Positions 35,386 through 45,020 are shown, counted from the first letter of the stretch. The stretch is 64,000 nucleotides of DNA from a virus (IMGVR_UViG_3300017917_003016:62001-126000); one strand, 5' to 3'. Translations and numbers: made by a program. Notes: generated from the sequence alone by a model not told the origin.

Positions 35386-36388
35386 CCTTTATGGCCTTTT
35401 GAAATCCTTCATTAACCAATGCATTGAGATCTAGTGAATTAACTAGATTCTGATTATGTTCTAGTAATTCCAAATTTTCAAAGTAAATTTTATGGATTTC
35501 CTCAATTGGTTTTGATAAAAAATCGATCATTGATTTAGCCAATGCAACAACACGCCGGCTGTCATTTTCGATAGTGTCATAACTCTCATCGATAATGTGA
35601 GAAAAAGTTTTAAATCCAACAGATCTTAAATACTTCAAACTATGTGCTGGGCCAAGATAAAAAATAATATGTTTAAATAACATACTACAAAAGACCTTTT
35701 CGCTGAAAAATAAATGTTTCCCAGTGAAAAAGGTATCGGTTACTATTGATGTATAACACTCTCTACCAATTGACGGTGGTATCATTAATACCTCAGGTGA
35801 ATCATCAAACCCCGGTAACGGTAATAAACTATCGATAATTGAACAATCATCGATGAATTTATTTTGCACATCGTGTTGGAAACGTTCCATAGTATAATTT
35901 TTCACGTGGCACTTATATGAAACGTGTCCCTGCGCCAGAAGATTGTTTTTGTACAATTCACATAACAGATATTTTCTAGAAAGATAGTCTTTGGTACTGG
36001 CAAAAAGAAATTTTTTGGGTTTGGGCCATAAAGATAAATTTTCTGTTTCGTAATATGTTTTCACATAAAATTGAAAAAGCGGCCACTCGGCATAGGGAAA
36101 TCTAATAAGTTTATCAGGTTGTTGACAAATTTGACCGTTAACAAGAATCATAGGATTTGAAATTGATTCATAAAATTCATTTAATACTTCTATTTCCTGA
36201 TGATATATATCGATTCTGTGACCGATTCCCCATAATACAATCAGACTCTGATTGTTATGGATTTTAAGATTCTTAATAAATTCTGGATAGTTGTAACAGT
36301 CGTCACATCTTATATAATTCCAAGAAAAATTAAATTCGTCCGGAAAATTAAATGTTATATGGTAATTCTTTTCAACAAAAGACTGCAT
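35366..36388 (-). CDS. AT-rich accessory protein, glycosyltransferase-like, 340 aa
   Basis: Minus-strand AT-rich gene. C-terminal FSEKVFCSMLFKHIIFYLGP, then LKYLRSVGFKTFSHIIDESYD, form a signature shared with the gene at 26392-27507. It resembles the conserved end of exostosin/fucosyltransferase-like enzymes of viruses. The N-terminal half has Rossmann-like strands (SLIVLWGIGHRI, MILVNG). A TAAATA late-type box lies just upstream on the minus strand (36393-36400). Sugar transfer is a suggestion only. Orientation and base composition suggest independent insertion. Confidence 0.75.
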   Translation of the reverse strand: MQSFVEKNYHITFNFPDEFNFSWNYIRCDDCYNYPEFIKNLKIHNNQSLIVLWGIGHRIDIYHQEIEVLNEFYESISNPMILVNGQICQQPDKLIRFPYAEWPLFQFYVKTYYETENLSLWPKPKKFLFASTKDYLSRKYLLCELYKNNLLAQGHVSYKCHVKNYTMERFQHDVQNKFIDDCSIIDSLLPLPGFDDSPEVLMIPPSIGRECYTSIVTDTFFTGKHLFFSEKVFCSMLFKHIIFYLGPAHSLKYLRSVGFKTFSHIIDESYDTIENDSRRVVALAKSMIDFLSKPIEEIHKIYFENLELLEHNQNLVNSLDLNALVNEGFQKAIKAKRDNV

Positions 36389-36394
36389 TAGATA

Positions 36395-36423
36395 TTTACT
36401 TCCAAAAAAATAAACTATATACT
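36395..36423 (+). promoter_or_regulatory. sigma70-like promoter, leaderless layout
   Basis: TTTACT (36395-36400), 17-nt spacer, TATACT (36418-36423), seven bases before the ATG at 36431. The same CTATATACT core occurs at 1553-1561. Confidence 0.55.
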
Positions 36424-36430
36424 ATTTACA

Positions 36431-37129
36431 ATGTTAATCGATAAATTTAATTATACCCCCATCAATAGAGAAACCCTAGACGGTAAAAGGCACTACTGTT
36501 TACCTGATGGCAGTAAGGTCCCTAGCGTTACTACAATTTTAGATAAAACTAAACCTGAAGAAAAACGTCAGGCATTGGCTAACTGGAAAAAGCGTGTAGG
36601 TGAACAACAAGCACAACAGATCACCACAGAAGCCGCTGGCCGTGGTACTCGCATGCATAAGTATCTTGAGGACTATGTTAGAAACAATCGAGTGTTAACT
36701 GATCCAGGATCAAATCCTTTCAGCCAACAAGCACATCAAATGGCCAAAGAAATTATCAATAACGGGCTTGTGCACGTGGATGAAATGTGGGGAATAGAAG
36801 TTCCATTATATGTAAGTGGATTGTATGCAGGGACTACTGATGCTTGCGGTGTACACCAAGGTGCCCCTGCCATACTTGATTATAAACAAACTAACAAGCC
36901 CAAAAAAACCGAGTGGATTGAAGACTACTTCTTGCAGTTAGTAGCCTATGGTTTGGCACACAACGAAACATATGGGACAAATATACGCAAGGGTGTAATT
37001 CTAATGGCAGTAGCACCAAAGCCCAACGAATCAGCAGAATTTCAAACATGGACCATAGAAAATTCTGAATGGGAGCATTGGACTGAGAAATGGCTGTCCA
37101 GAGTTGAGCAGTATTACAAACTAGGATAA
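36431..37129 (+). CDS. RecB-like PD-(D/E)XK exonuclease, 232 aa
   Basis: Cas4/RecB-type nuclease core: G-x3-H helix (GRGTRMH, His76), Asp137 in AGTTDACG, Asp150 and Lys152 in ILDYKQT, and the downstream QLVAYG helix with Gln169. Proteins of this type process DNA ends in recombination. No Cys cluster for an Fe-S site is seen. The -10 box seven bases before the ATG indicates a leaderless early transcript like primase and the HARP-like gene. Confidence 0.88.
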   Translation: MLIDKFNYTPINRETLDGKRHYCLPDGSKVPSVTTILDKTKPEEKRQALANWKKRVGEQQAQQITTEAAGRGTRMHKYLEDYVRNNRVLTDPGSNPFSQQAHQMAKEIINNGLVHVDEMWGIEVPLYVSGLYAGTTDACGVHQGAPAILDYKQTNKPKKTEWIEDYFLQLVAYGLAHNETYGTNIRKGVILMAVAPKPNESAEFQTWTIENSEWEHWTEKWLSRVEQYYKLG

Positions 37130-37132
37130 ATA
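37125..37132 (+). promoter_or_regulatory. T4-type late promoter octamer
   Basis: GATAAATA at the end of the nuclease gene, 25 nt before the fibre-like gene at 37158. Confidence 0.6.
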
Positions 37133-37157
37133 CTAGACAATAACTCAAGGTAAAGCC

Positions 37158-37760
37158 ATGGCAGTCATAACCGTTAGTAAAATACAAGTTCGTAGTGGAT
37201 TCCAGGAAGACCTTCCTTCTCTAGATACAGGTGAATTTGGCTGGTGTGTAGACACTCAACGTCTTTTTATAGGCAAGGGAACACTAGCAGAAGGTGCACC
37301 GACTGTGGGTGTCACTGAAATACTAACTGAATACTCTTCAGGGTTGATAAATATCAGCATTACTGCATTAGAAGCCAACGTTGCTAATCTACAGTCAAAT
37401 GTAGCATTTATATCTTCAATAGTTGGTAATTTAATACCAGTTACAACTCAGTTACTGGATAATCAATCTAGTATTGTTAATATATCAGGTGTGAGCATAG
37501 ATTCTCTTTCTTCTCGGGTTATTAATTATAACATTACTAGAAGTACAGCAATGCGCATTGGAACTATCAAAGTTTCAAACTACGCTGGCAATGCCATAAC
37601 ATTTTCAGATGATTATACCGAAACAGCCAGCACCGGCGTGACTTTGTATTTTACTGGCAATCTTAATTTTGGCAATGCCGTGTTGGGATATACCACAACC
37701 AACACAGGTATTAACGGAAATATTACCTACAACTATCAAGACTTAAGAACAATCACCTAG
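37158..37760 (+). CDS. Short fibre-type protein, 200 aa
   Basis: N-terminal ITVSKIQVRSGFQEDLPSLDTGEFGWCVDTQRLFIGKG is a fibre-anchor domain of the Mtd-N type, like that of the 1629-aa fibre. Then come an ITALEANVANLQSNV coiled coil and a beta-rich tip. Late promoter upstream. A short tail or baseplate fibre is likely. Confidence 0.78.
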   Translation: MAVITVSKIQVRSGFQEDLPSLDTGEFGWCVDTQRLFIGKGTLAEGAPTVGVTEILTEYSSGLINISITALEANVANLQSNVAFISSIVGNLIPVTTQLLDNQSSIVNISGVSIDSLSSRVINYNITRSTAMRIGTIKVSNYAGNAITFSDDYTETASTGVTLYFTGNLNFGNAVLGYTTTNTGINGNITYNYQDLRTIT

Positions 37761-37761
37761 T

Positions 37762-38223
37762 ATGTGGACAAACTTTTGGAACCTGCGGGTCAATGATAGA
37801 CTAGCGCAGTGGAAAGATATTCGTCACCGGCTTAGTGATTTGCCTATTGATCAGGCTGTTAAAGAATTAAACGACATTTGGAGTTCTGCACCTTTTGTCA
37901 ATTATTATCTTGATCCCAGTAATCCAAGATCATGGCCAGATCCCTGGACTTTATTAGCCGAAAACTACTGGTGTGATGTTGCTAAAGCATTGGGTATCGT
38001 TTATACTTTATACTTCACACGGCATCGTCCGGTGCCAATGGAGATAAGAATTTACTATGATTACCAAGACAAGAGCAGATATAATTTATCTTGGATTGAT
38101 AATGGGAAATATATTCTTAATTGCTATCCCTATGAGATAGTAAATACAGAATCAGTTAAAGATAACAAATTACAATTATTATATCAATATTCAAGCATGG
38201 ACCTGGCACTAGACAAGTACTAA
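37762..38223 (+). CDS. Hypothetical protein, 153 aa
   Basis: Follows the short fibre after one base. Trp/Tyr-rich (MWTNFWNLRVNDRLAQW, WPDPWTLLAENYWCDVAKALG), alpha/beta, soluble. No family recognised. It could act with the fibre or belong to the nrd unit that starts 13 bases later. Confidence 0.72.
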   Translation: MWTNFWNLRVNDRLAQWKDIRHRLSDLPIDQAVKELNDIWSSAPFVNYYLDPSNPRSWPDPWTLLAENYWCDVAKALGIVYTLYFTRHRPVPMEIRIYYDYQDKSRYNLSWIDNGKYILNCYPYEIVNTESVKDNKLQLLYQYSSMDLALDKY

Positions 38224-38236
38224 TAGAGGTAATCAA

Positions 38237-40561
38237 GTGAGTGATATTCAAGTTAAAAAACGTAGCGGAGCATTAGTTCCATTAGATCTAACCAAGTGGC
38301 AGAATCAGATCGCAAAGGTCTGTCAGAGAATCGCTGACGTTAGTCAAAGTATGATTGAAATCAAAGCGCAGCCGCATTTTTACGATGGGATTAGTACTCG
38401 AGAAATTGACGAAATTACTCTACGTGCTATAGTTGATCTTATTGATGTAGAACAGAATCCCAATGTTGGTCATACAAATTATCAATATGTAGCAGGTAAA
38501 CAGCGCCTTAGTATGCTACGTAAAGATGTATATGGCGACTACCAAGTTCCCCATCTCTATGAGATTGTTAAAAAAAATATAGCAACTGGCCTCTACACAC
38601 CAGAATTACTTGAATGGTATTCGGAAGAAGAGTGGGATCGTATGAATGATATTATTGACCACGACAAAGACGAAGAATATTCCTATGCTGCTATCGAGCA
38701 ACTAATTGAAAAATATTTGGTTCGCAATCGTAGTACCAAACAAATATATGAAACTCCACAGATAAGATATATCGTTGCTGCTGCTACGGTATTTCATGCT
38801 GAACCGCAAAAAGAAAGACTAAAATACGTTAAAGAATACTATAATGCCTCTAGTGATGGCCTATTTACTTTGGCCACCCCTGTGCTTGCTGGACTTGGCA
38901 CACCTACCAAACAGTTTAGTAGTTGTGTGCTCATCCGTAGTGATGATGATCTCGATAGTATTTTTGCCAGCGGTGAGATGATGGCCAAGTATGCCAGCAA
39001 ACGTGCTGGCATTGGTCTAGAAGTTGGCAGACTCAGACCCTTGGGTAGCCCTATTCGCGGCGGTGAAATCATGCATACTGGTATGATTCCATTTCTTAAA
39101 AAGTGGTTTGGTGATCTGCGTAGTTGCAGCCAGGGAGGCATACGCAACGCCAGTGCCACAGTGTTCTATCCCATATGGCATCATCAGTTTGATGATCTTA
39201 TTGTCCTTAAGAACAATCAGGGTACAGAAGAAACACGTGTACGGCACATGGACTATGGTGTTGTACTCAACGCCATGTTCTGGCGTCGTTTTAAAAATAA
39301 AGAAAATATCACATTCTTTGATCCTAATGAAGTCCCTGATCTATACGAAGCCTTTTATAGAGACACAAAACTATTTGAAGAACTCTACGAGAAGTATGAA
39401 GCCAAACGGGGACTACGCAAGAAGGTACTCAGCGCCGAGGAAGTATTCAAGAGTGGCATACTCAAAGAACGCACAGACACTGGACGCATCTATCTTGTGT
39501 TTATTGACAACGTAATGGATCAAGGACCATTTGACCCAGAATATCACACTATCTATCAAAGTAACTTGTGTTGCGAAATTTTACTGCCCACCAAACCTTT
39601 CAAACGTTTGGATGATACCAATGGAAGAATCGCTCTTTGTACGTTAGGCAGTATAAATTGGGGAGCGTTCCGTAATCCTGAAGATATGCGTAGAGCATGC
39701 CGTATCCTCCAACGCAGTTTGTGTAATATTTTAGACTACCAGGATTTCCTAAGTGTGCAAAGTCGACTCAGCAATGATGAGATTCAACCTTTGGGTATTG
39801 GTGTGACTAACTTGGCCTATTGGCACGCCAAACGCGGATTAAGATACGGCGAAAAAGATGCTCTACAAGAGGTCAAGTCTTGGATGGAGCATCAGGCTTT
39901 TTATCTAACCGAAGCCACGGTAGAATTGGCCAAAGAACGAGGTCCGTGTAAGCACAGCGAATTAACTCGCTATGGGAAAGGGCACTTTCCCTGGGAACGT
40001 CGAGCCTATGCCGTCAATGAACTAGCAGATTTCACCCCCACTAGAGAACTTGACTGGGAGCAATTAAGGTCAGAGATGAGACAATGGGGAGTTCGCAATG
40101 CCACACTTATGGCCATTGCTCCGGTTGAATCCAGTAGTGTGGTGATTAATTCGACCAATGGTATTGAAATGCCCATGAGTCTGATCAGTGTAAAAGAAAG
40201 TAAAGCAGGTTCATTTATACAGGTTGTACCGGAGTACAATAAACTAAAGAATCGTTACCAAATGATGTGGGAACAAACTGACTGCCAAGGTTATCTAAAA
40301 ACTGCTGCGGTGTTGGCTGCTTACGTTGATCAAAGTATAAGTACAAATACGTTTTATAATCCAGCGCACTTCCCAGACCGTAAGGTACCAACCACACTAA
40401 TTGCTAGGAATTTGATGCAGGCACATCGGTGGGGAATAAAGACTTTCTATTATAGTTTGATAAACAAACAGGGTTCCAAGGCACAAGAAGAAACTATTGC
40501 GGATAAATTGTCACTTTCAGAAGAATTACCAGAAGAGGATTGCGAAAGTTGTAAATTATGA
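38237..40561 (+). CDS. nrdA: Ribonucleotide reductase class Ia, alpha subunit NrdA, 774 aa
   Basis: Makes deoxyribonucleotides. GTG start with GAGGTAATCA upstream. An N-terminal ATP-cone-like region (VKKRSGALVPLDLTKWQNQI...) is followed by the ten-stranded barrel, with active-site SSCVLI near 225, NLCCEILLPT near 436, the IALCTLGSINWG strand, and the C-terminal redox pair CESC two residues from the end. Length fits the family (T4 NrdA about 754). Overlaps the superoxide dismutase gene by four bases. Confidence 0.96.
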   Translation: MSDIQVKKRSGALVPLDLTKWQNQIAKVCQRIADVSQSMIEIKAQPHFYDGISTREIDEITLRAIVDLIDVEQNPNVGHTNYQYVAGKQRLSMLRKDVYGDYQVPHLYEIVKKNIATGLYTPELLEWYSEEEWDRMNDIIDHDKDEEYSYAAIEQLIEKYLVRNRSTKQIYETPQIRYIVAAATVFHAEPQKERLKYVKEYYNASSDGLFTLATPVLAGLGTPTKQFSSCVLIRSDDDLDSIFASGEMMAKYASKRAGIGLEVGRLRPLGSPIRGGEIMHTGMIPFLKKWFGDLRSCSQGGIRNASATVFYPIWHHQFDDLIVLKNNQGTEETRVRHMDYGVVLNAMFWRRFKNKENITFFDPNEVPDLYEAFYRDTKLFEELYEKYEAKRGLRKKVLSAEEVFKSGILKERTDTGRIYLVFIDNVMDQGPFDPEYHTIYQSNLCCEILLPTKPFKRLDDTNGRIALCTLGSINWGAFRNPEDMRRACRILQRSLCNILDYQDFLSVQSRLSNDEIQPLGIGVTNLAYWHAKRGLRYGEKDALQEVKSWMEHQAFYLTEATVELAKERGPCKHSELTRYGKGHFPWERRAYAVNELADFTPTRELDWEQLRSEMRQWGVRNATLMAIAPVESSSVVINSTNGIEMPMSLISVKESKAGSFIQVVPEYNKLKNRYQMMWEQTDCQGYLKTAAVLAAYVDQSISTNTFYNPAHFPDRKVPTTLIARNLMQAHRWGIKTFYYSLINKQGSKAQEETIADKLSLSEELPEEDCESCKL

Positions 40562-41106
40562 CCTACGGATTTATTAAAAATGTTATCCTTCGTGAAGGCA
40601 AGGAAAAACTAGTCATTGAAGAATTGCCATACGGTAAGCGTGATCTCGCGCCCAGCATTTCCAAAGATACCATAGACTATCATTATGAGAACCTAGCCAA
40701 GACCTATGCCAAAAGATATAATGCAGGAGAAGGGGACCCTGACTTCAATGAAGCAGGCGTATTTCTACACAATACACTTTTTCCACAGTATAAAAAATAC
40801 GACAAAGATAATGCACCTGCGGGACAGATAGAAGAATTTATAAATAAACATTTTACCAGTTTTGCCAAGTTCAAAGAAGAATTTCAAAAAGTTGCTATGA
40901 CCATACAGGGCAGCGGTTGGGTTTATCTAAGTCAAAGCGGTAAAATTAAAACTATAAAGAATCATGAAATCAAAAGCGATATAGTATTATTGATAGATTG
41001 GTGGGAACATGCCTGGGCATTAGACTATCAGGCCGATAAAAAAGATTATTTAGAAAATCAGTGGTATATAATTAACTGGACAAAAATTGAGGAGCGACTA
41101 CGATGA
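40558..41106 (+). CDS. sodB: Fe/Mn superoxide dismutase, compact, 182 aa
   Basis: SodB/SodA family. All four metal ligands are present: His42 (DYHYEN), His71 (VFLHNT), Asp147 and His151 (LLIDWWEHAW). GSGWVYL and the C-terminal YLENQWYIINW are also typical. The loop between helices 1 and 2 is short. The second-sphere gateway His of the usual HYGKHH motif is replaced (Leu46), while the Tyr partner (Tyr50) is kept. His136 may occupy the water-coordinating position. It sits in overlap between nrdA and nrdB, which suggests protection of the NrdB radical cofactor; that is inference. Confidence 0.92.
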   Translation: MTYGFIKNVILREGKEKLVIEELPYGKRDLAPSISKDTIDYHYENLAKTYAKRYNAGEGDPDFNEAGVFLHNTLFPQYKKYDKDNAPAGQIEEFINKHFTSFAKFKEEFQKVAMTIQGSGWVYLSQSGKIKTIKNHEIKSDIVLLIDWWEHAWALDYQADKKDYLENQWYIINWTKIEERLR

Positions 41107-42203
41107 GCCGAGCACAATACGACCTAAAACACGACACAGACTATCTTAACCGCAAGATGTTTTTAGATCCTGCAGGGCCTGTGACTATTCAACGTTTTGA
41201 AGAAGTCAAATATAATAAACTAGCAAAGTTTGAGCAGACTGCTCGCGGATTCTTTTGGGTTCCAGAAGAAATTAGTCTAACCAAAGATGCTAACGATTTT
41301 AAGGATGCCAGTAGCACAGTCAAACATATTTTTACCAGCAATCTGCTAAGACAAACTGCACTTGACAGCCTACAAGGCCGTGGCCCAGCACAGGTGTTTA
41401 CTCCTGTGGTAAGCATTCCTGAACTTGAAGCGTTGATGTACAACTGGAGTTTCTTTGAGACTAACATACATTCACGCTCATACAGCCACATTATTCGTAA
41501 CATCTACAATGTGCCTAAGGATGTGTTCAATACCATTCACGAAACTAAAGAAATTGTTGACATGGCATCTACTATTGGTCGCTATTATGATGCACTACAT
41601 GACGTCAACTGCCGTGTAGAAATGGGACAAAAAGTCACCGAAAAAGAACATATTAAGGCTATATGGCTGGCACTTAATGCCAGTTATGGCCTAGAAGCGT
41701 TCCGCTTTATGGTATCATTTGCTACTAGCCTTGCTATGGTGGAAAATAAGATCTTCATCGGCAATGGCAACATTATCAGTCTAATCCTGCAAGATGAAGT
41801 ACTGCACAAAGACTGGACCGCATGGTTAATCAATCAAGTGGTCAAGGAAGACCCTCGCTTTGCTGAAGTTAAACGTGAATGCGAGGGAGAAGTATATGCC
41901 ATGTACATGGATGTGATTCGTGAAGAAAAGGCATGGGCTGATTATCTATTCAAAATGGGTCCAGTTATTGGACTAAACGCCAATATTCTTAAGGATTTTG
42001 TTGACTATACTGCACTGAACGCGCTCAAAGAAATCGGCATTAAGTATCTTGAACCTGCCCCAAGAAACACACCTATTCCGTGGTTTAACAAGCACTCAGA
42101 CACTAGCAAGAAGCAGACTGCACTACAAGAAAATGAATCAACTAACTACGTCATAGGCGTTATGAGTGATGCTATCGACTATGATCTATTGCCAGAATTA
42201 TAA
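41103..42203 (+). CDS. nrdB: Ribonucleotide reductase class Ia, beta subunit NrdB, 366 aa
   Basis: Di-iron/tyrosyl-radical subunit. The radical Tyr is predicted at 127 (HSRSYSHI). Iron-ligand regions include LDSLQGRGP (Asp88), FFET..H (Glu119, His123), the YGLEAFRF helix and DEVLHKDW. Length is typical. The ATG overlaps the superoxide dismutase stop (ATGAG context), and glutaredoxin follows after 11 bases with GAGGAA, so the four genes form one reductase operon. Confidence 0.95.
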   Translation: MSRAQYDLKHDTDYLNRKMFLDPAGPVTIQRFEEVKYNKLAKFEQTARGFFWVPEEISLTKDANDFKDASSTVKHIFTSNLLRQTALDSLQGRGPAQVFTPVVSIPELEALMYNWSFFETNIHSRSYSHIIRNIYNVPKDVFNTIHETKEIVDMASTIGRYYDALHDVNCRVEMGQKVTEKEHIKAIWLALNASYGLEAFRFMVSFATSLAMVENKIFIGNGNIISLILQDEVLHKDWTAWLINQVVKEDPRFAEVKRECEGEVYAMYMDVIREEKAWADYLFKMGPVIGLNANILKDFVDYTALNALKEIGIKYLEPAPRNTPIPWFNKHSDTSKKQTALQENESTNYVIGVMSDAIDYDLLPEL

Positions 42204-42214
42204 GAGGAAAAATT

Positions 42215-42478
42215 ATGTTAACTGTATATTCTAAATTAAACTGCCAATTTTGTGACCAGGCTAAACATCTACTCAAAAGCAAAGACATTGCTTTTGAAGA
42301 AGTAAGAGTTGATCAGGATTCGACTGCTCGTCAATTTTTAATGGAACAGGGTCATCGTTCAGTGCCGCAAATTTATCTAGGTAAAGAACTTTTTGTAGAA
42401 AACGGTTATCAAGGGCTGACCAAATTGTCAGACGATGAGTTACGTACAAAGTTAGGAGATTCAATTGTTAGCAACTAA
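42215..42478 (+). CDS. nrdC: Glutaredoxin, 87 aa
   Basis: Thioredoxin fold with redox motif CQFC at 10-13, cis-Pro region RSVPQIYLG and a C-terminal GG/GYQGL-type glutathione site. Supplies electrons to NrdA, as NrdC does in T4, and sits directly behind nrdB. The symbol is used by functional analogy. Confidence 0.9.
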   Translation: MLTVYSKLNCQFCDQAKHLLKSKDIAFEEVRVDQDSTARQFLMEQGHRSVPQIYLGKELFVENGYQGLTKLSDDELRTKLGDSIVSN

Positions 42479-42776
42479 GCCTTATGAAAAAGACACTATT
42501 GTTAGTTTAAAACTGGTTAACGGCGATGAAGTTGTGGCCAAAATTATTGAAGAGACTGCTACAAGTTATGTAGTTAGTAAACCTTGCACAGTTGTACCCA
42601 GTGCCAAGGGTTTGGGGCTTATACAGAGCCTCTTTACCAGCGACTTAAATAAGAGTATAACTCTAGACAAGAGCCATGTAATGCTGCATAGTATTACTAT
42701 CAAAGATGTTGAAAATTATTACATACAAACCACCACAGGAATAACTCCAGCGGGCAGCGGGGGTATTATAACCTAA
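42465..42776 (+). CDS. Small beta-barrel (Sm-like?) protein, 103 aa
   Basis: TTG start with AGGAG (42454-42458) six bases upstream, inside the glutaredoxin gene. DTIVSLKLVNGDEVVAKIIEE at 9-29 is the pattern of an Sm/LSm-type strand set, followed by a loop (GLGLIQSLF) and more strands. RNA or protein binding is possible. Ends one base before the next ATG. Function not established. Confidence 0.7.
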   Translation: MLATKPYEKDTIVSLKLVNGDEVVAKIIEETATSYVVSKPCTVVPSAKGLGLIQSLFTSDLNKSITLDKSHVMLHSITIKDVENYYIQTTTGITPAGSGGIIT

Positions 42777-42777
42777 A

Positions 42778-44304
42778 ATGTCTGAACACGACATAAATCT
42801 TGTAACTGCTAAAGCCGGATCTGTTGTAGCGGAGGGTCTCAAACTCAGCCTTGCTACCCCGGGTAGTAGCAGCCTTACTCCCAGTACCGTTACTGCTATG
42901 GTAGGTATTTCCAAAGGTGAGGCACTTGATCTAGCACCTGAAGTTAAAACGGTCATGTCAAAACTATCTGACTGTGCAGCCAACGTTGGCGGAATATATA
43001 CTCCGGCGCAGAGTGCAAATGCAGCAGCAGCACTATCGGACCTACAATCTCTTCAAAGTGATCTTGGTGTTACAGGCAATCCCAGTACTAACAAACTTGG
43101 TGTTTTTGGTGCCTTTATGGCTCAAGCACAGAGTCATATAAATGATTCCATTGAGTTGAAAAATGCCACAAGTTTTATGAGTAATGCCAGTTATTCTGGT
43201 CTTGGTTCTGGAATTACCAGTATGAGTTCAATGGTAGATCAGGGATTAACTGCAAAATTAGGAAATTTAACCGGCGCAGCAAATGTCATGGGCTCATTGG
43301 GTAAGATGTTTAATCTTAGAGACATGACTAATTTTGGCTCCGGTGCGGGATTAGTTAACCAACTTAATGCTAACAAGATTGGGAACCTCAGTGGAGTTAA
43401 CAAAGCACTGGTTGAAGCCGGAGTTGATACCAATGATTTAAGCAATCCAGTATATAAAGATTCTATTACAAAAGTTTTAGAAAATATCAAAGATCCTGTG
43501 GTCATAGGCCAAATCAAAGATCAATTGGAAATCTCTCCAGCAGGTCCAATTGGAAATCTCAATGATCTATTGGATGTAAAAAAATTCATGCCTCCAGGTT
43601 CAATTGTAGGATTGTCTGGTGGATTTGGTGATATAGGGCAAAAATTCAATGATCTGGGAGCAAAATTTACAGGACCCAATGCAGCAAAAAATATGTTGCA
43701 AAATATTTCAGTGCCCAACATTCCAAAATTAAACTCTGCGGCACCTAACCTTTCGTCTTTGATGACTGGTCAACAGGCTGAAATTAACAGCATGATAGGT
43801 TCAAATTTAACTTCGAGTCCGACTGGTATTCCTAATATGACCGACTTTATGGGAGTAGTTGGCGGCGGCGGCGTGATGAAGCAACTGAGCCAAAGTTCTA
43901 ATATAGATTCGATTATTGGCGGAGTTAAATCACAGGTAACTAACACACAGACACTGTTGTCTAAGGCTGGAATAGATACTGCTGCTCCCCCTCCATCGGG
44001 ACTTAGCACAGCAATGAATTTTGCTACAGGCCTACATAAATTTGGTGCAGATACCAGCGGCTCGGGAATTACTCAAATGCTTGGAAACATGGCTAACTCT
44101 TCTAGCCAGTATGGTGATGCCATACAGTCTAGTTTGGCCGAAGGAAAAAACAAAGCATTGATGCAGGCTTCGGGTATTAAGCCATTGGATTTCAGTGGTG
44201 TCCCAATTGGAGAAGGAATGAAAAATCTTCAAGAGGGAAAGTTTATACCAGGAACTGGACAAATGACTCCAGACCAGATCAATAAGATATTTGGCGGCGG
44301 ATAA
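42778..44304 (+). CDS. Large Gly/Ser/Asn-rich probable structural protein, 508 aa
   Basis: Low-charge protein rich in Gly, Ser, Asn, Met and Leu, with many short repeats (SGLGSGITSM, GNLTGAANVMGSLGKMF, PGSIVGLSGGFGDIG). No signal peptide, enzyme motif or clear domain. The composition fits a tail or baseplate component or an ejected internal protein. Followed after two bases by a metallopeptidase candidate. Confidence 0.7.
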   Translation: MSEHDINLVTAKAGSVVAEGLKLSLATPGSSSLTPSTVTAMVGISKGEALDLAPEVKTVMSKLSDCAANVGGIYTPAQSANAAAALSDLQSLQSDLGVTGNPSTNKLGVFGAFMAQAQSHINDSIELKNATSFMSNASYSGLGSGITSMSSMVDQGLTAKLGNLTGAANVMGSLGKMFNLRDMTNFGSGAGLVNQLNANKIGNLSGVNKALVEAGVDTNDLSNPVYKDSITKVLENIKDPVVIGQIKDQLEISPAGPIGNLNDLLDVKKFMPPGSIVGLSGGFGDIGQKFNDLGAKFTGPNAAKNMLQNISVPNIPKLNSAAPNLSSLMTGQQAEINSMIGSNLTSSPTGIPNMTDFMGVVGGGGVMKQLSQSSNIDSIIGGVKSQVTNTQTLLSKAGIDTAAPPPSGLSTAMNFATGLHKFGADTSGSGITQMLGNMANSSSQYGDAIQSSLAEGKNKALMQASGIKPLDFSGVPIGEGMKNLQEGKFIPGTGQMTPDQINKIFGGG

Positions 44305-44306
44305 CT

Positions 44307-45020
44307 GTGTTTGCACTAGATCCAATTGATGAATTTCAAAAAATACAAAATTGGACCAATAGACTCGAAAACCTCTCACTAACTCCCTTGCATTTTATTC
44401 AACGCCTGGGACAATTTTTAAATAAAAGTCATCCTATAACAGTGCAACTGCATGATGGGGATTTGTATGGTCTCAACCCTAGAGATTTTTGCATTTCGGC
44501 GGAGTATGATCCTCATGAAGATCAATTGGGACTAAAGTGTTTTAAATTTGATTTCATAATTAACCATCCTAAAAATCAAATTTATATTTGGGATCAGGAT
44601 AAGATCAATGATTTGAACTTGCAACTGTGCGAATCTTTGGTTCACGAATATCAACATCAAAAACAGTTTCAAAGTAGAAAATTTAAAACAAAGTCTTTTA
44701 GATACTCCACTGATTCAGTAGATCAATCTTTGATAAAGGAACAGCAACATTATGCTCACCCAGACGAATTAGAAGCCTATGCAACAAATATTGCAACTAG
44801 AATATTTTTACTTAGAAAAATATTAAATACATGTGTGGACGTTCAGGAAAGTCTAGACTATCAACATTATCTAACTTTGTTTGGTTCTAGACACCACGTG
44901 GTCTGTACTCTGTATAGCCAAATACAACAAAATCTAAAAAGCCTAGAGGAATTAGCAAATGGCAAAATCCCACAGCAAAGTAGAAGAAGTTCAAGTCGAA
45001 GCAGAAGATTACCTAAGTGA
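44307..45020 (+). CDS. HExxH zinc metallopeptidase candidate, 237 aa
   Basis: GTG start. LVHEYQHQKQF at 111-121 carries HEYQH (His113, Glu114, His117), the gluzincin-type zinc motif. HPDELEAYA at 151-158 supplies a candidate third ligand (Glu154 or Glu156) about 37 residues later. Basic Ser/Arg-rich C-terminal tail. It could process virion proteins or attack host material; no target is visible. Confidence 0.72.
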   Translation: MFALDPIDEFQKIQNWTNRLENLSLTPLHFIQRLGQFLNKSHPITVQLHDGDLYGLNPRDFCISAEYDPHEDQLGLKCFKFDFIINHPKNQIYIWDQDKINDLNLQLCESLVHEYQHQKQFQSRKFKTKSFRYSTDSVDQSLIKEQQHYAHPDELEAYATNIATRIFLLRKILNTCVDVQESLDYQHYLTLFGSRHHVVCTLYSQIQQNLKSLEELANGKIPQQSRRSSSRSRRLPK

